NCBI RefSeq assembly: GCF_003122365.1
Contig: NZ_CP029254.1
Location: 1,503,001-1,567,000, forward strand
Reading direction: 5' to 3'
Length of the DNA stretch: 64,000 bases
Source: Streptomyces spongiicola
Lineage (GTDB): Bacteria; Actinomycetota; Actinomycetes; Streptomycetales; Streptomycetaceae
Shown here: positions 26,501 to 35,325 of the stretch, in pieces
Numbering within the stretch: position 1 is the stretch's first letter
Layout: every line of letters begins with the position of its first letter
Notes under the pieces: model-generated
The model's database searches: none
Told to the model about the DNA's origin: nothing
Seen by the model: only the letters and a program-made list of their open reading frames with translations
Program-made: the position numbers and the translations under genes

Positions 26501-27536
26501 CGGCAGCGGCCGCGGTCTCCGGGGTCTGGAACACCGGCTCGGTGAAGACGGGTGCCTGGAACACCGGCACCGCGGGCCTTCCGGCCCGGCGTCCGCGGGC
26601 GGCCGGCCCGGCCTTCTCCTCGCGCTCTCCCCGCGCGGTACCGGCCTCCGCCCCGCGCTCCTCGCGCACCTCGCGCTCCTCGTCGGCGCGCTCGTCCTGC
26701 GCGGGCTCGGCGGCGGCCCGCCCGGCGGCGACCCGGCGGCGGGTACGGCCCCGCGAGGCAGCCTTCCCCGCCGCCTCGGCCTCGGCCTCGTCGGCGGCGA
26801 TGCGTGCGACGGTGTCGGCGGGCAGGCTCTCACCCGCCGCGGACTCGTCCTCCACGGCGGCCTCCGGCGCACCGGCGGGGGCGGCGGCCCGGCGCGTGGC
26901 ACGGCGACGCGTGCGGCCACGCGGCGCCTCCTCCACCGGCTCCCCCGCGGCCGGCGCACCGGCAGCGGCGGGTTCAGCGGTCTCGGCAACAGCCCCGGCG
27001 GGCCCGGTGGCCTCGTCGGCGGCAGCGGCGGACCCGGCGGCCTGCGGCGCGCCCGCGGGGGCGGTGGCCCGGCGGCGGGTGCGGCGCGCGGGCTCCCTGG
27101 CGGGCCCGGTTTCCGCGGCGGTCTCGCTCACGGCACCTTCCTCGATGTCTTCGTCGGCGGCGACGGCCTCGGCCGTACGCGCCACAGCAGGCGAGGTCGC
27201 GGGCGCCTCGGCGGAGGCGGACTCTGCGACGACCTCGACGGGGTCCGGCGAACCGGCGGGCGCGGTCGCCTTGCGGGCCGCCCGCCGACGGGTACGCGGC
27301 GCGGGCGCCCCGGCACCATCCCCGGCGGACCCGTCCTCCGCGGACGGTATGGCGGCCGACAGGGTGGCCGTCACATCGGCGACGGTCTCCACCTGCGCGG
27401 ACTGCACGGCACCCGCCGGCGGGCCCGCCGGCCGCGACGCGGCGCGGCGGCGACGCGGCGGCAGCGTGTCGCTCGGCGTGGAGTTGTCGTTCTCTTCGGT
27501 GTCCCCGGTCACACCGGGGTCCTTCGGTTCGAGCAT
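23535..27536 (-). CDS. rne: Ribonuclease E/G, large actinobacterial form
   Basis: A 1333-residue RNase E/G for mRNA decay and rRNA/tRNA processing. The first ~560 residues are low-complexity Ala/Glu/Arg. The catalytic core spans ~562–985: S1 domain (HYVNKEQSTSYVGNVYLG), DNase-I-like site with metal-binding Asp in VVVDVNTG (~868) and VIDFIDM (~913), and the Zn-link CVHCNGRG (~975). A long tail follows, ending in Lys/Ala histone-like repeats (AVKKATVKKT). An element R-x-x-R-x-[AV]-x-x-x-APAG-[AS]-P recurs about seven times on both sides of the core. Start ATG 27536 (LEPKDPG) is chosen over upstream in-frame codons because family members begin this way and GGGAGA precedes it. The flanking arms probably scaffold degradosome partners. 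Confidence 0.97.
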   Translation of the reverse strand: MLEPKDPGVTGDTEENDNSTPSDTLPPRRRRAASRPAGPPAGAVQSAQVETVADVTATLSAAIPSAEDGSAGDGAGAPAPRTRRRAARKATAPAGSPDPVEVVAESASAEAPATSPAVARTAEAVAADEDIEEGAVSETAAETGPAREPARRTRRRATAPAGAPQAAGSAAAADEATGPAGAVAETAEPAAAGAPAAGEPVEEAPRGRTRRRATRRAAAPAGAPEAAVEDESAAGESLPADTVARIAADEAEAEAAGKAASRGRTRRRVAAGRAAAEPAQDERADEEREVREERGAEAGTARGEREEKAGPAARGRRAGRPAVPVFQAPVFTEPVFQTPETAAAAAAAAAADEGDDEGDEAAEAAEAAEAAETGGSAAASAQQRRRRRRRGESAPAVETTESEPADEAEVESGEPETDDTEESDDYEGRPSRRRRRGGRRRRRGESADAAEAGADEDSEAEAGAEEEPEPEDDEEEQEAATPSAAGTSSSRRRRRRRRRSGDAAEPEPGADEPERTVVKVREPRPKAEPSDEVQSIKGSTRLEAKKQRRREGREQGRRRVPIITEAEFLARREAVERVMVVRQHGDRTQIGVLEDNVLVEHYVNKEQSTSYVGNVYLGKVQNVLPSMEAAFVDIGKGRNAVLYAGEVNFEALGLANGPRRIESALKSGQSVLVQVTKDPIGHKGARLTSQVSLPGRYLVYVPEGSMTGISRKLPDTERARLKTILKKIVPEDAGVIVRTAAEGASEDELRRDVERLQAQWEEIRGKAKSGNAPTLLYGEPDMTVRVVRDIFNEDFSKVIVSGDEAWGTVHGYVSHVAPDLADRLQRWTSETDVFAVHRIDEQLMKALDRKVWLPSGGSLVIDKTEAMVVVDVNTGKFTGQGGNLEETVTRNNLEAAEEIVRQLRLRDLGGIVVIDFIDMVLESNRDLVLRRLLECLGRDRTKHQVAEVTSLGLVQMTRKRVGQGLLESFSETCVHCNGRGVIVHMEQPAAAGGGGGKRRKRGRGGAEHVHEHEVVVEAPGAEAAPSGLEETEAEVAAEAAAPTALPEPAFAPDEELYSSAAEAEAAASRRGRRRVSRKATAPAGAPRQTEPVEPVEPVAAGVEQAEPVPAGETAEAAAEPVAGPEAVPVEAEQAESAPAGRTRRRATRKASAPAGSPKGGEAAEIVTETAEVPAEAPAAAAPGAPADEVPAAAPPRARRRVTRKVTAPAGSPSGAEDAAVVVVVAPQEPGAEAVPAEAEEPADAPAKKAARKTAKKATAKKAATKKTAAEKTTAAKKATAQKATVKKTAVKKATVKKTAVKKTTAKKTAKTAAGKTAAAEQQSLPTVTASAES

Positions 27537-27771
27537 GCGGGCGGTTCTCCCGTCACGCTCCCGGGCGCCGAGCCTCGATCCGGTCCGGTGGCACGTCCCG
27601 CGTGATGAGTGCGGGGCCTCCGTCCGGGGCGCGGGCGCCGCACGGGAGCTGTATGTCTGGCTCGCCGGTTCCGTACGCGCTGTACGCACGGCCTGGCGAA
27701 AGTCTCCTGGTCATTGCGCTGCCCGACCCAGGTGGCTCCCGAGTACGAGGGCGGCGCTACAACGACTGCCC
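27537..27771 (-). other. 235-bp gap upstream of rne
   Basis: No gene seen between the radical-SAM-associated gene (stop at 27772) and rne. It should hold the rne promoter and leader, but no clear -35/-10 pair or hairpin was found. Confidence 0.3.
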
Positions 27772-28560
27772 CTACGCGGAACCGGTACCCGCGGGCACCG
27801 TCGCGGCGGCTCCGGCGGCCCCTGAGCGATCGGCCGGGGCGGCCGTGACTGCCTCGCGGTCGGGCGCGAGCGGGTCGGTCACCGTGCCGGACTCCTCGTC
27901 GAAGAGCCCCTGCGCCAGCCTGGTCACCGCTGCGGGGACCGGCGGCGCCAGGTCGGCCACAGCTCGGAGACCGGACAGGACGTCGTCGGGTCGCACGGCA
28001 GGCGTCACGTGCCGAACAACCAGCCGCAGTATCGCACAAGGCTGCTCTTCGGGCCTATCAGGCTGTGGACAACTCGCCTTGAGGTCGACCACCGCACCAC
28101 GGGTGTCGAAGGTCCGCATCCCGTTCTTGGTCTTGCGCCGGACCTCGACGGCGTCCGCCGCGACGAAGGCGGCGATCGCCTGCTCGGCCTCCTCCACCGG
28201 GACGCCGTCGAGCCGCAGCTCCCATACGGACGCAGTCAGCCGGTCGGCGAGCCCCGACGTGCGGGCCTCGACGGCGTCGACCACGTCGAGCCCGGCGGGC
28301 AGCGACTCGTCGAGGAGCTTGCGCAGCTCCGCCGGGTCACGGTGATCGGTCAGTGCGATCTCGAGGTACTCGGCCTCGGAGCCCGTACCCGTGGGGGCGG
28401 CGTTGGCGTACGACACCTTCGGGTGCGGGGTGAAGCCCGCCGAGTACGCCATCGGCACCTCGGCGCGGCGCAGAGCGCGCTCGAAGGCGCGCTGGAAGTC
28501 GCGGTGGCTGGTGAACCGGAGGCGGCCTCGCTTGGTGTAGCGCAGTCGGATGCGCTGCAC
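27772..28560 (-). CDS. TIGR03936-type radical-SAM-associated protein (DUF2344)
   Basis: A 262-residue protein with the family opening QRIRLRYTKRGRLRFTSHRDF, then RALRRAEVPMAYSAGFTPHPK and SEAEYLEIAL. Its function is unestablished. In many bacteria it is fused to or lies next to the TIGR03960 radical SAM protein; here that protein is encoded upstream but now separated by an insertion. The C-terminal ~80 residues are Ala-rich and variable. Start is uncertain: GTG 28560 fits the conserved N-terminus but lacks a ribosome-binding site. A CTG at 28602 in frame sits 5 nt after GGAGAGG, suggesting that an ancestral ATG-like start there may have changed. Longer frames to 29007 are composition artefacts. 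Confidence 0.85.
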   Translation of the reverse strand: MQRIRLRYTKRGRLRFTSHRDFQRAFERALRRAEVPMAYSAGFTPHPKVSYANAAPTGTGSEAEYLEIALTDHRDPAELRKLLDESLPAGLDVVDAVEARTSGLADRLTASVWELRLDGVPVEEAEQAIAAFVAADAVEVRRKTKNGMRTFDTRGAVVDLKASCPQPDRPEEQPCAILRLVVRHVTPAVRPDDVLSGLRAVADLAPPVPAAVTRLAQGLFDEESGTVTDPLAPDREAVTAAPADRSGAAGAAATVPAGTGSA

Positions 28561-28602
28561 CGCGGGTGCGGGCGGTGGGCCTTCGGGCTGTCGCTTGCCC
28601 AG

Positions 28603-29023
28603 TGGTTCCTCTCCTCGGTGCGGGGCGGGCGCCTTCCTGCGCCGCCCTTCGTGGCCTTCGGGCCCTGGCGCGCGGCCCGCGCGGCCCGCCCCCGCCGGTA
28701 CGGGAGGACGCGGGCCCGGGCGCCGCGCCGGGGCAGTCCGTGTGTGTTGCGTACCACCCAGGTTACGCGCCCGGACGGCCGCGGGTTCCGCGGCCCGGGT
28801 CTGACGGGGCTCGCCGGCCCGCACCTGCCGGGTGTCCCCCCGCGTGCCGCGGCGCCTCCTCCCGGCCGAGGCGGGCGAGGGCCCCGCGGACGGCCCGGCC
28901 CCGGCTCCGGCTCCGCACGGCCCGCCGGGACCCGCACCCGGTCGCGGACGCAGATGGCCCACGGGGGTGCGGACGCCCCGGCACCCCTCGCGCTTCCCCC
29001 GCCCCACGGCCGAGGGGACGCGG
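28603..29023. other. GC-rich spacer between the radical-SAM-associated gene and the stranded radical SAM 3' end
   Basis: About 420 bp with no convincing gene. Open frames on both strands are Ala/Pro/Arg/Gly-only. It should contain the promoter of the downstream DUF2344 gene, but none is clear. Confidence 0.4.
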
Positions 29024-29058
29024 CGGCCCGGCCCGGGGGTGTCCCCCGGGCCGGGCCG
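29024..29058 (-). terminator. Original terminator of the radical SAM gene
   Basis: CGGCCCGGCCCGGGGG (29024–29039) pairs perfectly over 16 bp with its complement at 29043–29058, 3-nt loop. It lies 11 nt past the stranded C-terminal codons at 29070, showing where the radical SAM gene ended before the insertion. Confidence 0.85.
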
Positions 29059-29069
29059 TCACAGCACCG

Positions 29070-29146
29070 TCACTCGACCACGGTCAGCGGCAGCAGCTTC
29101 TTGCCGGTCGGACCGATCTGGATCTGGGTGTCCATCTGGGGACACA
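29070..29146 (-). pseudogene. Displaced 3' end of the TIGR03960 radical SAM gene; left junction of the insertion
   Basis: Reading leftward it encodes CPQMDTQIQIGPTGKKLLPL followed by four residues and a TGA. The intact gene 2.5 kb away ends instead with CPQFDTWPQTGPTGKKLLPL and another short tail. The stranded version matches the C-terminus I recall for this protein in other streptomycetes. It has no start and a terminator directly after it, so it is the old gene end cut off by the insertion. Confidence 0.8.
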
Positions 29147-29301
29147 AAGACAGCGCCCACAATCCATCGGGTAGGTGCCCGCCGACGTGAAGACGTACGA
29201 CGTAGAGACCGAGTGGACCGCCGCCGACCTGGCCCAGCTGGAAGAGTTGAAGGCGCCACCTGGGAGAGGGCGCCCGAGACCGTCGCACAGGGACACAGGC
29301 A

Positions 29302-29326
29302 GGCCCCCGGCATCACGTCGGGGGCC
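29302..29326 (-). terminator. Terminator of the element's regulator operon
   Basis: GGCCCCCG (29302–29309) pairs with CGGGGGCC (29319–29326), 9-nt loop, 5 nt beyond the last gene's stop. Confidence 0.8.
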
Positions 29327-29330
29327 GCTG

Positions 29331-29645
29331 TCATGCACGGGCCTGTCCGGCGGGACAGGGCAGGTCGGGAGCAGCGCGGTTCGGCGAGCACGTCACAAGG
29401 GCGACGGAGTGGAAGACGGTGCCCTTCAGGTAGTGGCCGAGGGATACGTCTCCTCCCCACGTCAGCCGCTCGACAGCAGCCTTCACAAGGAGCACCAGCC
29501 TGGTCACCTCCCGATCCTGCTCCGAGGCGAACCGGGTTGCGAACTCTGCGAGCCGGAGGCCCAGCCACTCGCCGGCTTCCTTGGGTTCCTCCCACGTCCC
29601 TCGGATCATCGAGGGCGGCTGTTGCACGCGGTTGCACGGATTCAC
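29331..29645 (-). CDS. Small element-encoded protein, unknown function
   Basis: A 104-residue protein I do not recognise. Its GTG start overlaps the regulator's TGA (GTGA), so it is translationally coupled to the HTH gene, and it is followed by a terminator. The middle (EAGEWLGLRLAEFATRFASE, then REVTRLVLLVKAAVERLTWG) is predicted helical with an amphipathic look. The last ~30 residues are Pro/Ala/Cys-containing and probably flexible. An internal ATG at 29609 is an alternative start. Position after an Scr1-type regulator is where a partner such as a toxin-like or anti-regulator protein would be expected, but nothing in the sequence proves this. Confidence 0.65.
   Translation of the reverse strand: MNPCNRVQQPPSMIRGTWEEPKEAGEWLGLRLAEFATRFASEQDREVTRLVLLVKAAVERLTWGGDVSLGHYLKGTVFHSVALVTCSPNRAAPDLPCPAGQARA
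29621..29637. promoter_or_regulatory. GTTGCAC pair phased at 10 bp, internal copy
   Basis: GTTGCAC at 29621 and 29631, at the junction between the HTH gene and its downstream partner. The same arrangement occurs at 31270–31286 in the operon's promoter region, suggesting a shared binding site. Confidence 0.4.
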
Positions 29646-30490
29646 CCGAGGGCGGCGAGAGCCTTCGTGATCAGAGCGCGGGCTTCGGCTCCGCGCACTG
29701 CGGATCGAGACAGCTCGGAGAAGGCCCGGAGGTACGTACGGATCTCGCCGGGCGCAGTCAGGTTGATCTCTGCTGTGAGGGTCTCCACTGCCACCTGTTG
29801 ATCGTCGAAGGTGTAGAAGGCTTCGAGCGGCCAGACGGTACGGCGAGCCCGTGCGGGGATGATGCCGAGGGATACGTTCGGCTGTCCCATCACAGCGAGC
29901 ACGTGCTCAAGCTGTGCCGCCATCGCGGCATCGTCACTCACCCGGTAGTAGAGAACCGTCTCTTCGAGCACCAGGGCGAACCGGTGATCCCCTTCCCGGA
30001 TCACGCGGGACCGTTGGGTCCGAGCCCGCACGGCGTCAGCCACGTCGTCCGGTGTCCCCTGGAAGGCCGTGATGGATCGTAGGAGCCCTGTCGCGTAACC
30101 AGGGGTCTGGAGCATCCCCGGCATGACGTTCGAGGCGTACACGCGAAAGGAGCGGGTCCGCTGGTACAGCGGGACAGTCTGCTCATGGACTCGGCGCATC
30201 CCGTCACGGTGGATCTGCCGCCACTCCACGTACATCGACTCTGCGTTCCGGGACGCAGCGATCAGATCGGCCGCGTGATCGTCGGCCCCGCAGGCAGCAC
30301 ACCAGGCGCGGATGTCTGCGTCCGAGGGCGGCGTCTTGCCCCGCGCGATCCGGGATGACTTCGACTTGTGCCAGCCGCACCGAGCGGCCAGCTCATGCCC
30401 TGTCAGGCCAGCGTCTTGCATGAGGCCCTGCAAGCGGGCAGCCACAGCGGCTCGTGCCGCTTGGGCGCTGGAGAGTGGAGAGGAAGGCAT
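29642..30490 (-). CDS. Scr1-type XRE-family regulator (HTH plus DUF5753)
   Basis: A 282-residue protein. Residues ~14–70 form an XRE helix-turn-helix (ARLQGLMQDAGLTGHELAA, WHKSKSSRIARGKTPPSDADI). Residues ~95–275 are the DUF5753-type domain (YQRTRSFRVYASNVMPGMLQ, QRSRVI, FALVLEETVLYYRV). In Streptomyces this class (Scr1, WhiJ and relatives) is usually paired with small DUF397-type or similar partners and acts in antitoxin-like or developmental control. Here it lies between a DUF6879 gene and a small coupled gene. The ATG has no ribosome-binding site, but a TGACCGGTCA palindrome lies 4 nt upstream. Likely autoregulatory (inference). Confidence 0.9.
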   Translation of the reverse strand: MPSSPLSSAQAARAAVAARLQGLMQDAGLTGHELAARCGWHKSKSSRIARGKTPPSDADIRAWCAACGADDHAADLIAASRNAESMYVEWRQIHRDGMRRVHEQTVPLYQRTRSFRVYASNVMPGMLQTPGYATGLLRSITAFQGTPDDVADAVRARTQRSRVIREGDHRFALVLEETVLYYRVSDDAAMAAQLEHVLAVMGQPNVSLGIIPARARRTVWPLEAFYTFDDQQVAVETLTAEINLTAPGEIRTYLRAFSELSRSAVRGAEARALITKALAALG

Positions 30491-30494
30491 GAGC

Positions 30495-30504
30495 TGACCG
30501 GTCA
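30495..30504. promoter_or_regulatory. TGACCGGTCA palindrome before the regulator gene
   Basis: A perfect 10-bp palindrome in the 18-nt gap between the DUF6879 stop and the regulator's ATG, which lacks a Shine-Dalgarno sequence. It could be an operator or an RNA structure limiting translation. Confidence 0.35.
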
Positions 30505-30508
30505 GGAA

Positions 30509-31033
30509 TCAGACGGCGTACTTCTCGTGCGGGATGGCTCGCTCCCACACCGCTTCGAACGCCGATGCGCACAGCTCAACTGCGGCCGGGTCTTCCGTCT
30601 GGTCAGTGTGGACCCACCGGCCGACTCCGTCGAAGACGTTGAACTGGACAAGGCGGCCGTCGAACAACCAGAAGTCGTTGCCCGGCAGGGCAAGGTCCGA
30701 GGCGTTGCGACGGGGCAGCCAACGGATCTGCTCTCCGGCCGCCACGTTCGTGAAGGTGCCCGAGTGCTCGAAGGCGATGTAATCGCTGACCGGCTCCGAG
30801 ACGATGCGGGCACGTCGGATGACCACGCCCTTGGCCGTGACCTCCTGAACGAGGTCGAGCCAGGGACGCCACCACGAACCCCGGTCCTCCGGGTCGAGCC
30901 GGCGCCCTTGCTTCCACGCGGCGAAGCCTTCGATCTCGTTCTCGACGCCGTACGTGTCGCGCATCTCCAGATGCACGGCTGACTCCCGCACTGACCTGAT
31001 GAGGTCAGAGAAGTCAGTCAGACTCTGCGACAC
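30509..31033 (-). CDS. DUF6879-family protein
   Basis: A 174-residue soluble protein resembling DUF6879 proteins that accompany Scr1-type regulators in streptomycetes (recognised from overall pattern: ESAVHLEMRDTYGVENE, DRGSWWRPWLDLVQEVTAKG, RRARIVSEPVSDYIAFEHSG, RWLPRRNASDLALPGNDFW). Trp/Asp/Arg-rich conserved blocks suggest a compact enzymatic or binding fold, but no catalytic motif is identifiable. GTG 31033 has GGAGG 6–7 nt upstream and overlaps the previous gene's end by 20 nt, so the operon is tightly packed. Function unknown; often assumed to be the effector half of a regulator pair. Confidence 0.82.
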   Translation of the reverse strand: MSQSLTDFSDLIRSVRESAVHLEMRDTYGVENEIEGFAAWKQGRRLDPEDRGSWWRPWLDLVQEVTAKGVVIRRARIVSEPVSDYIAFEHSGTFTNVAAGEQIRWLPRRNASDLALPGNDFWLFDGRLVQFNVFDGVGRWVHTDQTEDPAAVELCASAFEAVWERAIPHEKYAV

Positions 31034-31247
31034 GGAGCGCCTCCCTGAGAAGCGGGATCATCCGCTTCGGAACCCTGATCACCGACTCGTGCCCGGGGAT
31101 CGGCACATCTCGCGAGCTCTCGCCCGTGGTCCGCTCGTCTGCCGTCCACTCCTGGATCACAAGATCCTTCGACTCCTGGTCCACCCACACAGCGGGTGAT
31201 CCGTGATCTCCGGACTCGGGATCTTTACCGACGAACCGTAAGGCCAT
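31014..31247 (-). CDS. Small conserved partner of the regulator operon
   Basis: A 77-residue protein beginning ALRFVGKDPESGDHGSPAVW after ATG 31247 (GAGGG 5 nt upstream). It contains a Trp/Val/Asp-rich N-terminal half and a basic C-terminal helix (VIRVPKRMIPLLREALRVAE). Short proteins of this look sit beside DUF6879 and DUF5753 genes in other streptomycetes. It is first gene of the operon and overlaps the DUF6879 gene. No activity can be assigned. Confidence 0.75.
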   Translation of the reverse strand: MALRFVGKDPESGDHGSPAVWVDQESKDLVIQEWTADERTTGESSRDVPIPGHESVIRVPKRMIPLLREALRVAESD

Positions 31248-31269
31248 GGTGTCCCTCCCCGTCGAGCGC

Positions 31270-31317
31270 GTTGCGCCTGGTTGCACGACCTTCACTCTGT
31301 CGGAACCTGCGGGTCAA
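31270..31317 (-). promoter_or_regulatory. Promoter and GTTGCnC operator candidate of the element operon
   Basis: On the minus strand TTGACC (31312–31317) could serve as -35, with a weak -10 around 31289–31294. GTTGCGC at 31270 and GTTGCAC at 31280 (plus-strand reading) lie 10 bp apart between this and ATG 31247, in a position to block transcription. Confidence 0.4.
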
Positions 31318-31371
31318 GAGGGCATGTTCACCCCGATCCGACCCGATGCTGTTCATCGGCGCCACGCAGAA

Positions 31372-31400
31372 GGCGCCCGGACCTTTACGGCCCGGACGCC
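31372..31400 (-). terminator. Terminator after the radical SAM gene's new downstream ORF
   Basis: On the minus strand GGCGTCCGG pairs with CCGGGCGCC (one G·T pair) around an 11-nt loop, followed by TTCT. It isolates the radical SAM transcript from the element operon. Confidence 0.7.
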
Positions 31401-31409
31401 TCTCGCCGG

Positions 31410-31598
31410 CTACACCCACTCGACCGCCGAGACGATGCCCGGATCTTGCCGAGGAGCAGGGAGCGGCGTTCGCCGCACAGGGCGGGGAGCCTGCTCCCGC
31501 TCCTTCGTCCCGAGCCCCCGAAGGATCTCGGCCTTCTCCGCTTCGCTCATCCCAGCGAGCGTCTCAGCCATCCTCTGGACGGCATCGCCGCTGGTCAC
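31410..31598 (-). CDS. 62-residue small protein immediately after the radical SAM gene
   Basis: GTG 31598 lies 2 nt past the radical SAM stop, so it would be translated by coupling. The N-terminal half (RMAETLAGMSEAEKAEILRG) is a predicted amphipathic helix pair; the C-terminal half is basic and Pro-rich. A terminator follows 10 nt after. It belongs to the inserted DNA. No family recognised; a small DNA-binding or excisionase-like role is possible but not shown. Confidence 0.5.
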   Translation of the reverse strand: MTSGDAVQRMAETLAGMSEAEKAEILRGLGTKEREQAPRPVRRTPLPAPRQDPGIVSAVEWV

Positions 31599-31600
31599 GG

Positions 31601-33526
<1,926 letters not shown>

Positions 33527-33606
33527 CAGGAACCTTCGTGGACGGGCAGAGGGGGATTCCCAAGCCTAACCCGGTCGTAAGGAGCTTCCGGCCGCCCGGG
33601 GCGCGG

Positions 33607-35325
33607 TCAGCCCCTGAGCGCGGTGCGGAACCCGGGCCGGGAGGCCTCCGCCCAGACGCCGGGCAGCTCACGCTCCCGGTCGGCGGCCGTGGCCTGCTCG
33701 CACCCGAACAGCAGTCCCCAGGTGAACGCGGACTCACCGGCCGCGTGGGCCTGGACCGCGAGGTCGCGGAGGGTCTCGCGGGCGACGACGCTGTCCTGGT
33801 GGTCGCCGAGGACGGTCTGGACGGCCTTCATCCGCCTGGCGAGCTTCCCGGCGGGCTTGCCGAGGGCGGGGGTGACGGCCTCGGCCGCGTACCGGGCGCG
33901 CTTGGCGGCCTTGCGGGCGTCGTGCATGGCCGTGTCCCGGTCGTGGCCCGCGGGGAGGCCGAGGGCGTGCTCGATGCGGACGGCGAGCCGGTCGTAGTCC
34001 TTGAGTACGGCCCTGGGCAGGGCGGCGGCGGGCTTCGCGGTGGCGGCGGGGAGCAGCGGCGGCTCGTCGAGGAGTGCGTCGAGGGTGTCGAGGAGGGTGA
34101 GGTAGCGCCGGGTGTCGAGCACCGCGACGGAGCGGCGGCGTGCGCCGGCGCGGTTGGCGGTGGCCCAGATGCGGAGCCTGCCGCGGACGGGGCCGAGCCG
34201 GAGCCGGAGCGGCAGGGCGTCGAGGCGGGCGCGCAGCCGCTCGGACATCACTTCCTGGTCGCGGGCCGCGCCCAGTTCGCCCGCCAGCCATTTCAGCTCG
34301 TCGCCGATCGGGGCGGTGGCCTGAGGGTCGACGATCTTCCGGAACGTCCTGAAGGCGCTGCGCATGCGGCGGGTGGCGACGCGCATCTGGTGGACCGCGT
34401 CGGGGAGGTCGCGGCGTACGGCGGGGTCGAGGGCGACCAGGGCGTCCCGCTGCTCGCGCAGGTAGGCGAGGACGTGTTCGCCCGCGTGCGTGGATTTGAG
34501 CCGTGCCCCCCGGTGGCGGACGCTCTTGGCGGCCTCGGGGGCCTTGGGGGCGCGTGGGGCGCCGTCGGGGGCGAAGGCGTCGGCGTGCCGCGAGGATCCC
34601 CGCTCGCCGGACGGTGCGGTGGCGGAGGTCGTGCGGTCGTCCCCGGCGGCGGCCCGGCCCTTCACGGCGGCTGCCGCGGCGGCCGCGGCTCGCGTGGTCG
34701 CGGCTCCCGTGGTCGCGGCCGGGCCCGGTTCGGTCTCGGCGAGGGCCCTGGCGAGCTTGGAGGGGGAGGACGCGGGCTCGATGCCGGCCTTGCGGAAGCG
34801 CTTCTCGACGCGGTCCAGCAGGACGGGGTCGGCGCCGTCGGCCAACTCGACCTCGATCTCGGTCCACCCCGTCGTTGCCCCGCCCGGTGCCAGACGCTCG
34901 GCGTGCACGATGTCGCGGGACAGTTCGGCCAGGAGCCGGCCGCGCTCGTCGACGAGATGGTGGACCTCGCGGGAGGACCGGATGCGGACGACGGCGGTGA
35001 GGGGGGTGGTCCGGGTGCGGGAGCGGACGAGTCGGGCGAGGGTGCGGGGCACCGTGTCCTCGAGGGGGGCGTGGATCTCCTCGCGGATGCCGGTGGTGAC
35101 GGGGAACTTCAGGTGCCAGCCCTCGTCGGTACCGCCGGTGCGGCGGCGCAGCGTGATCCTGTCGGCGTCGAGGCGCAGGCCGGGGGTGTCGTAGTAGTCG
35201 GCGTCGAGTTCGCTCACGCCCTTCGCGACGGTGTCCGCGATCCCGGCCGCGCCCCTGAGGTCCGGGATCACCGTGCCGGGTGTGGCTTCGTACTTCCGCT
35301 CGATCTCCCGCTTCGTCTCCGCCAT
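33607..35325 (-). CDS. CYTH and CHAD domain protein
   Basis: A 572-residue protein. Residues ~1–195 form a CYTH domain, starting with the signature EIERKYEA and continuing with YYDTPGLRL and TLRRRTGG. After an Ala/Gly-rich linker (~200–275) the CHAD domain runs to the end: AGEHVLAYLREQRDALVALD, VHQMRVATRRMRSAF, HDARKAAKRARYAAEA (conserved His/Arg/Lys helices). CYTH proteins hydrolyse triphosphate substrates including tripolyphosphate, and CHAD domains bind inorganic polyphosphate, so polyphosphate metabolism is likely. It starts 80 nt upstream of the radical SAM gene and could be co-transcribed with it. Confidence 0.93.
   Translation of the reverse strand: MAETKREIERKYEATPGTVIPDLRGAAGIADTVAKGVSELDADYYDTPGLRLDADRITLRRRTGGTDEGWHLKFPVTTGIREEIHAPLEDTVPRTLARLVRSRTRTTPLTAVVRIRSSREVHHLVDERGRLLAELSRDIVHAERLAPGGATTGWTEIEVELADGADPVLLDRVEKRFRKAGIEPASSPSKLARALAETEPGPAATTGAATTRAAAAAAAAVKGRAAAGDDRTTSATAPSGERGSSRHADAFAPDGAPRAPKAPEAAKSVRHRGARLKSTHAGEHVLAYLREQRDALVALDPAVRRDLPDAVHQMRVATRRMRSAFRTFRKIVDPQATAPIGDELKWLAGELGAARDQEVMSERLRARLDALPLRLRLGPVRGRLRIWATANRAGARRRSVAVLDTRRYLTLLDTLDALLDEPPLLPAATAKPAAALPRAVLKDYDRLAVRIEHALGLPAGHDRDTAMHDARKAAKRARYAAEAVTPALGKPAGKLARRMKAVQTVLGDHQDSVVARETLRDLAVQAHAAGESAFTWGLLFGCEQATAADRERELPGVWAEASRPGFRTALRG

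Noticed and set aside
23316..27605. 1429-codon plus-strand frame opposite rne
   Set aside because: Antisense shadow of a low-complexity gene; Leu/Gly/Arg dipeptide runs mirror the Ala/Glu/Arg arms of RNase E.
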